A stretch of DNA of 64,000 bases from Paenibacillus sp. FSL R5-0345 (GCF_000758585.1 NZ_CP009281.1:3534001-3598000), one strand, 5' to 3'; positions 32,359 to 42,003 are shown, counted from the stretch's first letter. Notes: a model not told the origin generated them from the letters alone. Program-made: numbers and translations.

Positions 32359-33597
32359 TTATTTTCCAAAAATAGCGTCGTAAGAACTATCTGATAAGCC
32401 ACTTGATTTTAAGAATCCACAAAACCTTGTAAAACATTCCATAATTTCATGTATAACTTCATCAGTTACAACGATCTTATCCTCCCACCACCAATTCTTT
32501 ATGATCAGTGGTTTATCTCCCCTATGTACTTCTGGCTCAAATCTTGCTATTATTTGATCTCCATATAACACGGGCAACACGTAATATCCGAACTTTCGTT
32601 TAGAAGCAGGTATATATACTTCCCAGCTATACTCAAAATTAAATATATCTTTAACTAATTTCCTGTCCCAAAGGAGATTATCGAGCGGGGCTAAGAAGGT
32701 AACCTTTTTTTCGAAATTCTGTTCCATATCCGCCAACATATGTGAATCCTCTGTCCTTATATAAAAGTTCTCAGGAACTCCTTCTACCTCAACCCTTATT
32801 AACTCTCTTTCAGCACATAAATCCCGTAGTATTTCACTTCTTAATCTCTTATCTGAAACAACATGTCCTAGCCAACCGCCACCATTTCTATTCCAGTATA
32901 AACCTATACTACCTATCCTTCGTTTGAAATACCATTTATAAAAGCTTCTATCACTATCAAAAGGATCGTTCATTTCCATAATCTCTTTTGGAAGTATATT
33001 TTCAATAAGGTCATAAACCCGTTGAACATTTATCTTCATTTTGACTCCTAACATCCCCATATTAAACATATAATCCATTACAGCACTTGAATATTTTACA
33101 TGTCCCCATTTTCCGCTTTTTGTTCCTCCTAAGTCTATCTTGGAAGGTAAACATGCACCATTATTAGATATGTATTTTCTAACTGTATCTACATAGCTAA
33201 TTGCATCACTTGAATTTCGCCTTTCGAGAATTCCTTCTATCTCTGTTTTACGTTTGTTTCTTATTCTCAGAAAGTATGCCCAATCTTCTATACAATAGAT
33301 GGACATCATTTTATCCCATCCATCTATTATTTCCCTATCTTGGTACATCAATTTATCTAACATATAGGGTTCGTAATTGTCTAATCTTGATTGTAGTATA
33401 AGATCAATGTTCCGCCCAACTACATTTAATGGATCATATTGTAAACACCCGACCCTTTTAACAAAATCTTTAATACCAGCATGTCCTTTAAATGGTTTCG
33501 GGGTGTTTAACCCTTGATAATATACTAAAAATTTTCTCATCTGTTCCTTTGATATACAGGTTCTCTCTATAAAATCATCTCCAATTATCAGATTCAT
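32359..33597 (-). CDS. AlkZ/YcaQ-family winged-helix DNA glycosylase
   Basis: The 412-residue product has the HTH_42 architecture of the YcaQ/AlkZ family: VKRVGCLQYDPLNVVGRN with Gln53-Tyr54-Asp55 (the catalytic QxD/QxQ motif), then tandem winged helices. A YYVLPVLYGDQIIARFEP segment and the RFEPEVHRGD loop near the end are typical. Streptomyces AlkZ and E. coli YcaQ unhook crosslinked or bulky alkylated bases. The gene overlaps the upstream DUF3795 gene by 4 bases (ATGA), so the two are coupled. Its specific lesion is unknown. Confidence 0.8.
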   Translation of the reverse strand: MNLIIGDDFIERTCISKEQMRKFLVYYQGLNTPKPFKGHAGIKDFVKRVGCLQYDPLNVVGRNIDLILQSRLDNYEPYMLDKLMYQDREIIDGWDKMMSIYCIEDWAYFLRIRNKRKTEIEGILERRNSSDAISYVDTVRKYISNNGACLPSKIDLGGTKSGKWGHVKYSSAVMDYMFNMGMLGVKMKINVQRVYDLIENILPKEIMEMNDPFDSDRSFYKWYFKRRIGSIGLYWNRNGGGWLGHVVSDKRLRSEILRDLCAERELIRVEVEGVPENFYIRTEDSHMLADMEQNFEKKVTFLAPLDNLLWDRKLVKDIFNFEYSWEVYIPASKRKFGYYVLPVLYGDQIIARFEPEVHRGDKPLIIKNWWWEDKIVVTDEVIHEIMECFTRFCGFLKSSGLSDSSYDAIFGK

Positions 33598-34046
33598 TTG
33601 GCACCTGTTCTCAGCAACCTCAAAATCTCCTCCTCGCTCTTCAATATATCATAGTCGCCAGGTGTGCCGTGGTACCCGTGATACCGGATCCCCGAGTTCG
33701 CGTTGTTCCATAAAAATTCAGCAAGTGCTTTAAGTCCGTCCTCCTTCGCGCAACGAAGAAACGCTCGTACCCGAATGTTGTGGTGGATAGATTTCCCACA
33801 AAGAAACGATTCGCATTCCCAGCAGCCGTTAATGTTTTTATCGACACAGCATGTCTTGATGTCGCATCCACCTACCTTCGTTCTACAGCCGTTACATAAC
33901 TCCTCATCGGACTGACAACAATCATTTGACTTATTCATACAGCTGGAACAGGTTTTACAGGTGGAGGCGCTACAGAAGGCACATACTAGGCCGCAATAGG
34001 CTATACTTTTCTCGATATACGCGTATGTAATTTGATTGTTCAACAT
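33594..34046 (-). CDS. DUF3795-family cysteine-rich protein
   Basis: The 150-residue product has the DUF3795 signature IAYCGLVCAFC near the start and more than ten further cysteines (CKTCSSC, NDCCQ, CNGCR, CDIKTCC, CWECESFLC). These are probably zinc or Fe-S ligands. The C-terminal part (GIRYHGYHGTPGDYD) is not cysteine-rich. Function is unknown. It is translationally coupled to the AlkZ-like gene by a 4-base overlap. This part of the window is GC-richer than its neighbours. Confidence 0.75.
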   Translation of the reverse strand: MLNNQITYAYIEKSIAYCGLVCAFCSASTCKTCSSCMNKSNDCCQSDEELCNGCRTKVGGCDIKTCCVDKNINGCWECESFLCGKSIHHNIRVRAFLRCAKEDGLKALAEFLWNNANSGIRYHGYHGTPGDYDILKSEEEILRLLRTGAK

Positions 34047-34125
34047 GAACTAAGAATTCCCCCTCGTAATACATACATTCAAGTTACATTATAAGGGGGG
34101 ATATACGACAACAGTATGACGTATA

Positions 34126-35049
34126 TTATTTGTACAAAATAGTTATTTCTTCTGCTTTCATCAAGAACTCTTTTATAAGTTCATCAGGTTCAATTATTTT
34201 AATTTTATTAGCAAAAGAGAAGAGTAATCCCTTCCAACCCATTTCATTATCCGGTGCACGAAAGTGGTATAGATAATCTCCATCTTCCTTCACTATTATA
34301 CTTGCATTTGGAAAATACTCTTCTATAGAAATGCGCATTTCTTCCTTACATGACAACTTGACATCCATGTATCTCCTAATATCCTGCTTTTCTTGGCGGG
34401 ATAATAAATTGTCAAAGCTATCATGGACCATTGAGAAAGACTTTTCCTTATTCCTTAAATTACTCATCCGTACAACTTTAAACATTCTATAATCCTTTTT
34501 GTTACAACAATATCCAAGCATATACCAAGCATACCACTTATATATAACCCCAATCGGTTCTGCTTCCCGCGATGTTTTATCGCCGCATGTGTTCGTATAT
34601 TCGAACTCTATAACCTTTTCTTTATTTACTGCTTCATCAATCAAACCTAAATAGTTATTTATGTTACTCCCCTCACGTGAAACACTAAAATCAAGTTTAA
34701 CCTTGGATTTAACAGACTGCTCTTGTCTAAAGATGCTCCGTAATTTTTCCACGGTACCCTCAAGTTTTTTGTTATTATAAGCCGAACTCATTCCAGTTAG
34801 TGCAGTAATAATAAACTGATAATCTTCTGTATTAGCTATCTGCTTCTCAAGTTTAAAGCCATTTATAATGCCATATCCTCCATTCTTCCCCTGTATAGAT
34901 GTTATAGGTATTCCAGCAAAGTTTAGTGATTCAATATCCCGTTGAATGGTTCTAATCGATACCTCAAATTTTTCCGCTAATCTATTTGCACTTACAGTCT
35001 CATGATTTAGTAAATATATAATTATTCCCAGTAATCGTTCTAATTTCAT
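34126..35049 (-). CDS. HTH-WYL transcriptional regulator
   Basis: The 307-residue product has an N-terminal HTH_11 domain (KFEVSIRTIQRDIESLNFAG, about 25-45). A WYL domain follows, centred near 165-185 (PIGVIYKWYAWYMLGYC). A C-terminal WCX-like region is also present. This is the YafY/DeoR-like group, often sensing nucleic-acid or small ligands and common beside defence and repair genes. It stands next to DUF3795-AlkZ-GNAT on the same strand and may regulate them. Confidence 0.88.
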   Translation of the reverse strand: MKLERLLGIIIYLLNHETVSANRLAEKFEVSIRTIQRDIESLNFAGIPITSIQGKNGGYGIINGFKLEKQIANTEDYQFIITALTGMSSAYNNKKLEGTVEKLRSIFRQEQSVKSKVKLDFSVSREGSNINNYLGLIDEAVNKEKVIEFEYTNTCGDKTSREAEPIGVIYKWYAWYMLGYCCNKKDYRMFKVVRMSNLRNKEKSFSMVHDSFDNLLSRQEKQDIRRYMDVKLSCKEEMRISIEEYFPNASIIVKEDGDYLYHFRAPDNEMGWKGLLFSFANKIKIIEPDELIKEFLMKAEEITILYK

Positions 35050-35318
35050 TTTCTTTACTCCAATATTAAAGTTTATAGTTTTGACTCAACTTTAGATCCT
35101 TTTCTCATCTATGATTATCACGGTTTACTATTTATTTCTTTCTCCCCTTTCTCTTCATTTAATACGACCACCATCAATGATCGAAGTTTTTAATCTGCCA
35201 TTCACGATTGAATGCGCTTGCACTGAATGCTCGCAAAAAGTTATGATTTCTAGAGTTTACCTCTATACAATAAGAAATCTAATGAATTTAGAGGTAATCT
35301 TTGTGTCAAATACATTAT

Positions 35319-35869
35319 TTAATCTACGTTAGACAATGCTTTCTTAATTAACTCATAATTGATAGCGCCTTGATAGATCTCTTGAATAATGCCTTGAGAA
35401 TCTATTATAAAAGATGTAGGATAAGCAACTACTTGGTACTTGCTACTCACATCGCCCTCACTGTCCATCACAACGGGAAAACTCAATCCAAATTGTTCAA
35501 TAAAACCTGTTACATTAGCTCTATTTTTTTCCGTATTGGTTAAATTCACAGCCAAAACCACTGTATCATCCTTGTAATCAGTATAATACTTTTCCATATG
35601 GGGCATTTCAATTCTACATGGTGGGCACCACGTAGCCCAGAAGTTCAGTATTACTTTTTTACCCTTGAAATCAGAAAGCTTCACTGGCTGTTCTTCCAAA
35701 TTCAGCAGCTCAAAATCCGGAGCTTCGTTACCCTTTTTTATCCCTACCACCTCGATAGATTGCTCCTGCTGGATGTTATTCGTTTGACTGATTGATTCTT
35801 CTTGTAATCGAATATCCCCCATGTAAATAATAATATAATCGCTATGAGTGCAAACATATTTTTCTTCAT
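35319..35869 (-). pseudogene. TlpA/ResA-like thiol-disulfide oxidoreductase with a frameshift
   Basis: Starting at the ATG at 35869, after an aggggtg site, one frame encodes a good signal anchor (MKKNMFALIAIILLFTWGIF, then DYKKNQS) but ends at a TAG near 35755. The thioredoxin domain lies in another frame: GNEAPDFELLNL, NFWATWCPPCRIEMP with the WCPPC site, and VVAYPTSFIIDSQG. The change must fall in about 35780-35800. As read, no single frame gives a membrane-anchored protein. An internal start or a sequencing error are alternatives. It would reduce periplasmic-side disulfides with electrons from the adjacent CcdA. Confidence 0.75.
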
Positions 35870-35882
35870 AATACACCCCTTT

Positions 35883-36599
35883 TTAATAAGTAAATACTGT
35901 AAACTGGGCGAAGTACGCGCTTAATTTCTGCAATTGCCCCGTGAATAACAACAAGCCCATAACAACGAGGATCCAGCCGTTAATGACGGATAGCAAGGGT
36001 AACCAACGATTAATTTTTTTTAAGATTCCCAACGAATAAGTCAACATGATGGATAACAACAGGAAAGGAATCCCTAATCCGATGGAATAAACAAATAATA
36101 AAAACATTCCGCTATACATCGTCTCTGTCGATCCAGCTAGCAACAATATGGAGGATAATGCTAGTCCTACACAGGGAGTCCATCCTGAACCAAAGGCTAG
36201 TCCCAAAACAAAAGAGCGTAAATTGCCCTTCTTTGATGTTCCTGTATTGCCCCATTTCTTATTTACCATGAGAAAACGAAGTGATAGAATTCCGGCCATT
36301 TGCAATCCAAAAACAATGATAAGCAGACCACTTATTTTCTCAACCACTTCTCTATTTCCCGCAAAAAATTGACCAATGAAGCTAGCAGATGCTCCCATAA
36401 CGACAAATACTACACTGAAACCTAGAATAAAGCTGATGGATCTTGTTAAGAGTAGTTTTTTCTCTACGTTGATTTTGTTGTCTTGTACGAAGGATCCAGT
36501 CAAATGAGATACATAGGACGGAATCAGTGGAAATATGCACGGAGAAAGAAAAGAAAGCACCCCTGCTATAAGAGCAACAGCTATTGTTGGACTATTCAT
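35883..36599 (-). CDS. ccdA: CcdA-type membrane thiol electron carrier
   Basis: The 238-residue protein has six membrane segments and the two CcdA cysteines: SPCIFPLIPSYVSHL near residue 20 and GSGWTPCVGLALSS near 140. It moves reducing power from cytoplasmic thioredoxin to extracytoplasmic TlpA/ResA-like proteins. Its partner gene directly follows (14 bases) but is frameshifted. aaggaggctcttga precedes the ATG, which abuts the stop of the upstream membrane gene. Confidence 0.92.
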   Translation of the reverse strand: MNSPTIAVALIAGVLSFLSPCIFPLIPSYVSHLTGSFVQDNKINVEKKLLLTRSISFILGFSVVFVVMGASASFIGQFFAGNREVVEKISGLLIIVFGLQMAGILSLRFLMVNKKWGNTGTSKKGNLRSFVLGLAFGSGWTPCVGLALSSILLLAGSTETMYSGMFLLFVYSIGLGIPFLLLSIMLTYSLGILKKINRWLPLLSVINGWILVVMGLLLFTGQLQKLSAYFAQFTVFTY

Positions 36600-37274
36600 T
36601 CAAGAGCCTCCTTTTTCCTTATTCATTACGTTGTCTGCTATATAGGAAATGATGAACAAGATAAAGAATAGAATTTGTTCCTTTGTAAACCCCAAAACAA
36701 ATAGTTCTCTCTCATTCTTGGTAAATAATATACCTATCATCCCCAAGCTAATCCATACGATAAATTGATTGACAACTACCGAATTCCCTACTGCCTCTTT
36801 CTTCTTGAAAAGAAAAACAGCAAACCCAATATTCATTGAAAAATACAAGCTGTGAAATAGTAAATTAGTATTATCTGTGAAAATAAGGAATAAATGATAT
36901 ACACTACTGCTAACTATCCATCCCGTACCCAACACATCCAGATTCATCATGATAGAAGTACCGTCCAATCGTGTACGGATCCCTATAAATATAATCGAAA
37001 TCACAACAGCCAAGCCAATTCCTTTATTACCTCCATTAAAATAGAGAAGTGACAACGGTTGTTGGAACGTTGACATCGGATCAAATAGAACAATACTAAA
37101 TTTCCATACAAAAAAACCAATAATGAGTGCAGTAAAATACGTACCACTTATATCTTCCTTCACATCTGCCTTGCTCAAACGATATTTCAAGGCCGTGTAA
37201 CCAGCAAAAGTCGATAACATTAACAAGAGGATTTCAACATTTATCAAGAATGGACCTAATGACAGAAATTTTAT
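36600..37274 (-). CDS. Multi-pass membrane protein of the ccdA operon; start codon apparently ATA
   Basis: The product is a hydrophobic protein of about 215-224 residues with six or seven helices. I do not recognise a family with certainty. A perfect AAAGGAGG lies 8 bases before an ATA at 37274, which opens a natural-looking N-terminus (KFLSLGPFLINVEILLLML). The first standard start in frame is a TTG at 37247 with a weak site. So the original ATG seems to have become ATA, or a rare start is used. It is coupled to ccdA with no gap. A role in thiol redox or lipid-anchored protein assembly is inferred only from context. Confidence 0.65.
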   Translation of the reverse strand: MKFLSLGPFLINVEILLLMLSTFAGYTALKYRLSKADVKEDISGTYFTALIIGFFVWKFSIVLFDPMSTFQQPLSLLYFNGGNKGIGLAVVISIIFIGIRTRLDGTSIMMNLDVLGTGWIVSSSVYHLFLIFTDNTNLLFHSLYFSMNIGFAVFLFKKKEAVGNSVVVNQFIVWISLGMIGILFTKNERELFVLGFTKEQILFFILFIISYIADNVMNKEKGGS

Positions 37275-37348
37275 AACTTTATCCTCCTTTTATCTCAAGA
37301 AGTTCCTGACCAAAATGTAATCATCGTTATGAAATGTATATAAAAAGA

Positions 37349-37372
37349 TGACGCTGTACAATACAGGCGTCA
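37349..37372 (-). terminator. Terminator after the TauE gene
   Basis: On the minus strand TGACGCCTGTA pairs with TACAGCGTCA across TTG (one bulge) and is followed by TCTTTTT. It ends the sulfur operon transcript. Confidence 0.75.
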
Positions 37373-37435
37373 CCTCCTTCAAGTTTCCTATATTTCAAAA
37401 AAAATCTCATTAAGAACTAGATAGTAGACTCACTT

Positions 37436-38212
37436 TTAGAATAAGTCAATCCATATTTTAATAGCAGTAGCTAAAATCAAAATTGCTAAGATAGCTTGTA
37501 AAGCTTTCGTATTCATTTTTTTACCGACTTTAGCTCCCAGTGGTGCCGCCAGAAGACTAGCAATAACCATAATAATTGCTGGCCAGTAATCGACTTGTCC
37601 TGTCATTAACTTACCAATACTTCCTCCTATTGAGGAGATAAAAGTAATGGCTAAACTCGTTGCAATCGTCATCCGCGTTGGAATTTTAAGCACAACCAGC
37701 ATAATGGGCACAAGTAAGAATCCACCTGCAGCTCCAACAACACCAGACCCTACACCAACAATCAACGCTAGAACTACGGCTAAAGTTTTATTAAATGTTA
37801 CTTTATCCAATGGAATATCATCTATTTGTTTTTTAGGTATGAACATCATAACTGCCGCGACTGTAGCGAGGATCCCATATACAACATTTACAGACTGCTC
37901 TGATAAATACGACGAACCAAAGCTACCAATAAAGCTTCCAAGTAATATAGATCCACCCATATAGATGATCAGTGACTTATTGAGGTAGCCACCTTTACGA
38001 TAAGCCCAAACGCCAGCAATTGATGCAAACAATACTTGTATCGCACTAATACCTGAAACCTGATGTGCTGTAAAGGCTGCTATTCCAAATAGTGGTGGGA
38101 TATATAAGAGCATTGGGTACTTAATAATCGATCCTCCAACGCCAAGCATTCCTGATACGAATGAGCCGATAAAACCAATTAAAAATATAACAACAATAAA
38201 TGTGATATCCAC
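37436..38212 (-). CDS. TauE/SafE-family sulfur anion exporter
   Basis: The 258-residue permease has the family repeat [18 protein letters not shown] near residue 22 and [18 protein letters not shown] near 158. In persulfide-detoxification clusters this protein exports sulfite or a related sulfur anion produced by the sulfur dioxygenase. It starts at GTG at 38212 with aaggggaaa upstream. It is the last gene of the minus-strand sulfur operon. Confidence 0.88.
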   Translation of the reverse strand: MDITFIVVIFLIGFIGSFVSGMLGVGGSIIKYPMLLYIPPLFGIAAFTAHQVSGISAIQVLFASIAGVWAYRKGGYLNKSLIIYMGGSILLGSFIGSFGSSYLSEQSVNVVYGILATVAAVMMFIPKKQIDDIPLDKVTFNKTLAVVLALIVGVGSGVVGAAGGFLLVPIMLVVLKIPTRMTIATSLAITFISSIGGSIGKLMTGQVDYWPAIIMVIASLLAAPLGAKVGKKMNTKALQAILAILILATAIKIWIDLF

Positions 38213-38278
38213 ACTTTCCCCTTCTTTCTATAACGATGGCGGGCTTCGATGATCGAAAACCCGCCTAAAAGAACTACA

Positions 38279-38506
38279 TTACGCTTTTTTTATATAAAAT
38301 TTGAATACACCAGCGTCTTCTGATTGTTCTAAAATAGTATGTCCACCTGCATTTGCCCAAGCTGGAAAATCTGAAAGTGCACCTTTGTCCGTCACATGAA
38401 TCTCTACTACTTCACCTGAAGCAACGGAATCCATTGCCTTTTTTGTTTTAACGATTGGCATAGGACATGCTAGTCCTTTTGCATCTATTATTTTGTCGAC
38501 TTTCAT
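38279..38506 (-). CDS. tusA: TusA-family sulfur carrier
   Basis: The 75-residue protein has the TusA signature DAKGLACPMPIVKTKKAM, in which the Cys carries a persulfide, and the CPxP motif is intact. It passes sulfane sulfur between rhodaneses and acceptors. A nearly identical N-terminal domain is present in the TusA-rhodanese fusion at 40186. Confidence 0.92.
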   Translation of the reverse strand: MKVDKIIDAKGLACPMPIVKTKKAMDSVASGEVVEIHVTDKGALSDFPAWANAGGHTILEQSEDAGVFKFYIKKA

Positions 38507-38558
38507 TTAAATAACCCCATTTCGTTTTTTTGGAAGCTGCTTAGATCATATTAATGAA

Positions 38559-39692
38559 TTAACGAACTGCACAACGGTTTGGACCAATTTCCATTTCGGT
38601 TTGTTCATCATAATCCGGAGTGATTTTCCCCATATTCACTTGACGAATTTGTTGATAAGCATTCGGTTGTGGTGGTAAATTATCAGTTACTATACTGCGG
38701 AATTCACTCTCATCTTCAATATTCAAACCATGATTTTCAGACAGCAAATCACCTAATCGTTTGGCAACCGTCCCGTCTTCATTCAATTCATCAATGATCA
38801 TAAAATGTGCGGGTAGAACAATTAAGTCCTCAGCTAGTTCTCTATAACGACGATATAATGTTTCACGAAGATCTCCTACCCAATCCTCCGCAAGACCAGC
38901 AAGGTCAGGACGACCAATGGAATCGATGAATAGAATATCACCCGTCAATAGATACTTATCGTCTACTACAAAAGAAGTTGATCCGATCGTATGACCTGGC
39001 GAGTAAAGTGCACCTACATCAATGTTAGAAGCACCGATTTGAACCGTTAATCCATCCTCAAGAGGTGTATAATCGAACACGACTTCTTCTGCATCTTTCG
39101 AAGGTAAGTAGTATGTTGCACCCGTAGCCTCTGCAATAGAACGCCCGCCTGAAATATGATCAGCATGTAGATGCGTATCGAATACGTGTTTTATTTTTAC
39201 ATTTTTTTCTTCTGCAAAGCTTGTGAATACATCCGTAAATCTGACGGCATCAATAAGTGCTGCTTCACCCTCAGAAATTACCATATAGGAAAGACAACCT
39301 TTTCCAAGACGTACGAATTGATATAATTCACCACTACCAGAAAGATCAGCTACTTTTATTGGCTCTAAATAACTGCTCCAAGATTTCATACCGCCTTCTA
39401 AATAACTAACAGATAGAGCAGCACTCGCTTCATTCAACATTTCAGCCACCATAATCGAGGAGCCTTCTTTAGCACAAACAACTAATATATCTCTGTCGGT
39501 TGGAATTTGAGGTAAAATACCCTCTACACCATCTAATAATTCGAAATAAGGAATATTAAGATATTCGAATTGATGTCCTTCAATTTTCCAGTCTTCAAAT
39601 GCATCTGCATTACGTACGTCCAAAATGAATAATGATTGATTTTCAATTACTTTACGAGCAACATCTGCTGCTGTCCATTTCATTACTGTCAT
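38559..39692 (-). CDS. Rhodanese-metallo-beta-lactamase protein, CstB-like persulfide dioxygenase
   Basis: The 377-residue product has an N-terminal rhodanese domain ([18 protein letters not shown], active Cys73 in VVCAKEGSS). A metallo-beta-lactamase domain follows, with T-H174-L-H176-A-D178-H179 and the PGHTIGST and TGDILF strands. Such proteins oxidise persulfides to sulfite or thiosulfate using non-heme iron. S. aureus CstB has the domains in the other order. The start at 39692 has ggggg upstream and a CstR-type palindrome just before it. Confidence 0.85.
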   Translation of the reverse strand: MTVMKWTAADVARKVIENQSLFILDVRNADAFEDWKIEGHQFEYLNIPYFELLDGVEGILPQIPTDRDILVVCAKEGSSIMVAEMLNEASAALSVSYLEGGMKSWSSYLEPIKVADLSGSGELYQFVRLGKGCLSYMVISEGEAALIDAVRFTDVFTSFAEEKNVKIKHVFDTHLHADHISGGRSIAEATGATYYLPSKDAEEVVFDYTPLEDGLTVQIGASNIDVGALYSPGHTIGSTSFVVDDKYLLTGDILFIDSIGRPDLAGLAEDWVGDLRETLYRRYRELAEDLIVLPAHFMIIDELNEDGTVAKRLGDLLSENHGLNIEDESEFRSIVTDNLPPQPNAYQQIRQVNMGKITPDYDEQTEMEIGPNRCAVR

Positions 39693-39698
39693 CTTTAA

Positions 39699-39714
39699 AT
39701 ACCCCCATAGGTAT
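39699..39714. promoter_or_regulatory. CstR-type operator before the MBL-rhodanese gene
   Basis: ATACCCCCATAGGTAT has ATACC/GGTAT arms and lies 7 bases before the start at 39692. It matches the operators at 41955 and 42319. Confidence 0.65.
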
Positions 39715-39772
39715 AAATTTTGTTATTTTTTTAGTGAGAGAATAAATCCCTCACTAAGTCATTGCTTTTACT

Positions 39773-40168
39773 CTAAAAAGTTAATGATGGAGCGGCATCT
39801 TTGGCAAATTCAAGGAATGTAACGGCTCCACCCACTTCAATACCATCTACAAAGTCATCCTTTGTTAGACTCATAACATCCATAGTCATCTGGCAAGCAA
39901 TGAATTTTACACCCAGCTCTTGTGCCATTTCAACTAATTGAGGAATCGCTGGAACATTCGCTTTAGCTAATCCTTCGGCCATAAATTCTTTACCAGCTGG
40001 CATGGAAAGCCCATGCATTCCTTGCTTATGAATCAAATTTAGCCCTTCAAATGTGAAGAAAATAGCTACTTCTTTATCTGAAGCTGCTGCTGCTGTTGCG
40101 ATATTAAATACTTTATAGGCGTCGAATATACCACCGTTACTTGCGATAATTGCTACTTTGTTTGACAT
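39773..40168 (-). CDS. DsrE-family sulfur-relay protein
   Basis: The 131-residue product starts SNKVAIIASNGGIFDAYKVF and has the DsrE-like fold with the conserved Cys in KFIACQMTMDVM. It accepts or passes persulfide sulfur in concert with TusA and rhodanese. I chose the ATG at 40168, with ggaggg directly upstream. It follows the TusA-rhodanese gene by 17 bases. Confidence 0.85.
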   Translation of the reverse strand: MSNKVAIIASNGGIFDAYKVFNIATAAAASDKEVAIFFTFEGLNLIHKQGMHGLSMPAGKEFMAEGLAKANVPAIPQLVEMAQELGVKFIACQMTMDVMSLTKDDFVDGIEVGGAVTFLEFAKDAAPSLTF

Positions 40169-40185
40169 ATTTAACCCTCCATAAC

Positions 40186-40749
40186 TTATATTGATGTTGT
40201 TAAGTCGCCAGTCCAACCTGTCATACCTGGCAAGACGTTATACACTTTTTCAAATCCATGGTTTGCAAGCTTTTGTGCTGCGAGATCACTGCGTTTGCCA
40301 GTACGACAAACCACATATATTTCTTGATTTTTATCAAGCTCATTCATACGAGATTCAAGTTCACCCATTGGTATTGAATTTGCGCCTTCAATATGACCAA
40401 ATGCATATTCTGCCTCTTCACGTACATCCAGAATATATCCACCATTTGCTGCACGCGAAACTAACTCTTCATTATCTATGATCTGCTCATGTGTCTTTTC
40501 TACCATTGCGTCATTTGAACATTTACGAATGTAATGAAATAACACATCTCCATCTTCTGTTGTACCAATATATTGATGACCAACAGTTTCTGACCAAGCT
40601 GCAAGATCGGCTTTAGATCCTTTATCTGTCGCTTGCACCTCTAATATTTGACCCTCTTCTAAATTGTTCATTGCCTTTTTCGTTTTCACGATTGGCATTG
40701 GACATGCTAGACCTTTTGCATCTAACATAACATCCGCTTTAACTGCCAT
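40186..40749 (-). CDS. TusA-rhodanese fusion, sulfurtransferase
   Basis: The 187-residue protein fuses an N-terminal TusA domain (Cys16 in KGLACPMPIV, about 1-75) to a rhodanese domain (about 90-187, VVCRTGKRSDLA). It is a shorter form of S. aureus CstA, which is TusA-DsrE-rhodanese; here DsrE is separate and next door. It relays sulfur from persulfides to the dioxygenase. agggagggtttcaga precedes the ATG. Confidence 0.88.
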   Translation of the reverse strand: MAVKADVMLDAKGLACPMPIVKTKKAMNNLEEGQILEVQATDKGSKADLAAWSETVGHQYIGTTEDGDVLFHYIRKCSNDAMVEKTHEQIIDNEELVSRAANGGYILDVREEAEYAFGHIEGANSIPMGELESRMNELDKNQEIYVVCRTGKRSDLAAQKLANHGFEKVYNVLPGMTGWTGDLTTSI

Positions 40750-40800
40750 TCTGAAACCCTCCTAAAACTCTATCGTTTATTTTTGAATGATATTTTAAAG

Positions 40801-41097
40801 CTATTCAACATTACCTTTAAAGGCCAGCATACCACCGACCATATTTGTAGCGTCATAGCCGTGATAAGTTAGAAATTCTGTAGCTTGCCCACTACGTCCA
40901 CCTGAACGACATATGATAATATATGGTGTGTTTTTGTTTAACTCTTGTAAGCGAAACTCAAGTAAACCTAATGGAATATTGATAATTCCAGGAATGTGAT
41001 CTTCTTGTACTTCAGCAACCTCACGAACATCGATTAGATTTAGCTTTTCCCCATTTTTTATGCTTTCTTGAACTTCTTGAACGGTAATCTCTTTCAT
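40801..41097 (-). CDS. Rhodanese-domain protein
   Basis: The 98-residue single rhodanese domain has LIDVREVAEVQEDHIPG and the active loop YIIICRSGGRSGQA. I prefer the ATG at 41097, with aaagg 9 bases upstream; an ATG at 41106 forms a 4-base overlap with the preceding gene but lies right on that site. It is part of the persulfide operon. Confidence 0.88.
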   Translation of the reverse strand: MKEITVQEVQESIKNGEKLNLIDVREVAEVQEDHIPGIINIPLGLLEFRLQELNKNTPYIIICRSGGRSGQATEFLTYHGYDATNMVGGMLAFKGNVE

Positions 41098-41102
41098 TCC
41101 AC

Positions 41103-41450
41103 TCATCCTTTCCACGCATTCATGCCACCATGGACATTAGTAACGTTATCGTATCCTAATTTCTTTAATTGTTTACATGCTTGATTACTTCGCATTCCAC
41201 TTTGGCAAATGACGACTATATCCTTACCTCTAGGTAACTTTGACAAGTCAGAACCAAGTGGAACATTTTTGAACTGGACTATATGACGACCACTGTATTC
41301 ACCTGGAGTTCGAACATCGATGAATACTTTATCTTTGTCAGTTAATATCGTCTTCAGCTGCTGGGCAGTAATCCTCTTTACGCCTTTTGATGGTAACTTG
41401 CGCCAAATAATAAATAACATGAGGATACCAATAACAATTGCTGCCTCCAT
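41103..41450 (-). CDS. Membrane-anchored rhodanese
   Basis: The 115-residue product has an N-terminal membrane helix (EAAIVIGILMLFIIW) followed by a rhodanese domain: FIDVRTPGEYSGRHI and the active loop VVICQSGMRSNQA. The YgaP/YrkF-like anchor suggests it handles sulfane sulfur at the membrane. gggaggtgaata precedes the ATG. Confidence 0.88.
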   Translation of the reverse strand: MEAAIVIGILMLFIIWRKLPSKGVKRITAQQLKTILTDKDKVFIDVRTPGEYSGRHIVQFKNVPLGSDLSKLPRGKDIVVICQSGMRSNQACKQLKKLGYDNVTNVHGGMNAWKG

Positions 41451-41462
41451 TATTCACCTCCC

Positions 41463-41942
41463 TTAGCCGATAAATAGATTGACATTTCCATTTTCTGCAT
41501 CAGCCAGATATGCTGCTACACCCGCATACTGAACACCATCCAATAATTCTTCCTTTTGTAAACCCAATAAATCCATCGTCATCGTACAGGTTATTAGCTT
41601 AATCTCTTGCTCCTGGGCCATATCAATGAGTTGTGTTAATGTCAACGTATTATGCTTTTTCATGACATGCTTGATCATTTTCGGACCCATACCAAGCATT
41701 TGCATTTTGGAAAGGCTTAGTTGTTCAGCGCCGCGTGGCATCATCATACCGAACATTTTTTCTAAAAATCCTTTTTTCACTTCAACGGGTGATTGTTTAC
41801 GCACTGCATTAATTCCCCAAAATGTGTGGAAGATGGTTACTTCATGATCATAAGCCGCAGCACCATTTGCAATAATATAAGCAGCCATCGCCTTATCATA
41901 GTCTCCACTAAATAATACAATCGTCGTTCTTTTCTTTTCCAT
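41463..41942 (-). CDS. DsrE/YrkE-like sulfur-relay protein
   Basis: The 159-residue product begins KRTTIVLFSGDYDKAMAAYI. It has a hydrophobic loop (MFGMMMPRGAEQLSLSKMQM) and the conserved Cys region LITCTMTMDLLG. This is the longer DsrE-like type (YrkE in B. subtilis) found with rhodaneses and TusA. aaaggagcgcgaa precedes the ATG and a CstR palindrome lies just upstream. Confidence 0.85.
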   Translation of the reverse strand: MEKKRTTIVLFSGDYDKAMAAYIIANGAAAYDHEVTIFHTFWGINAVRKQSPVEVKKGFLEKMFGMMMPRGAEQLSLSKMQMLGMGPKMIKHVMKKHNTLTLTQLIDMAQEQEIKLITCTMTMDLLGLQKEELLDGVQYAGVAAYLADAENGNVNLFIG

Positions 41943-41954
41943 TTCGCGCTCCTT

Positions 41955-41975
41955 TACCCATACTGGTAGGGGTAT
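41955..41975. promoter_or_regulatory. CstR-type operator before the DsrE-rhodanese operon
   Basis: TACCCATACTGGTAGGGGTA has an outer TACCC..GGGTA symmetry between cstR and the DsrE gene. CsoR/CstR-family repressors bind this type of C/G-run inverted repeat. Confidence 0.6.
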
Positions 41976-42003
41976 AAATTTACTAAAAATATAAAGCCGA
42001 AAA

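Noticed and set aside
35291..35308. Sequence ggtaatctttgtgtca as another transposon end
   Set aside because: Only a partial match to the 23-bp unit, single copy, and the nearby inverted repeat can be explained as a local hairpin.
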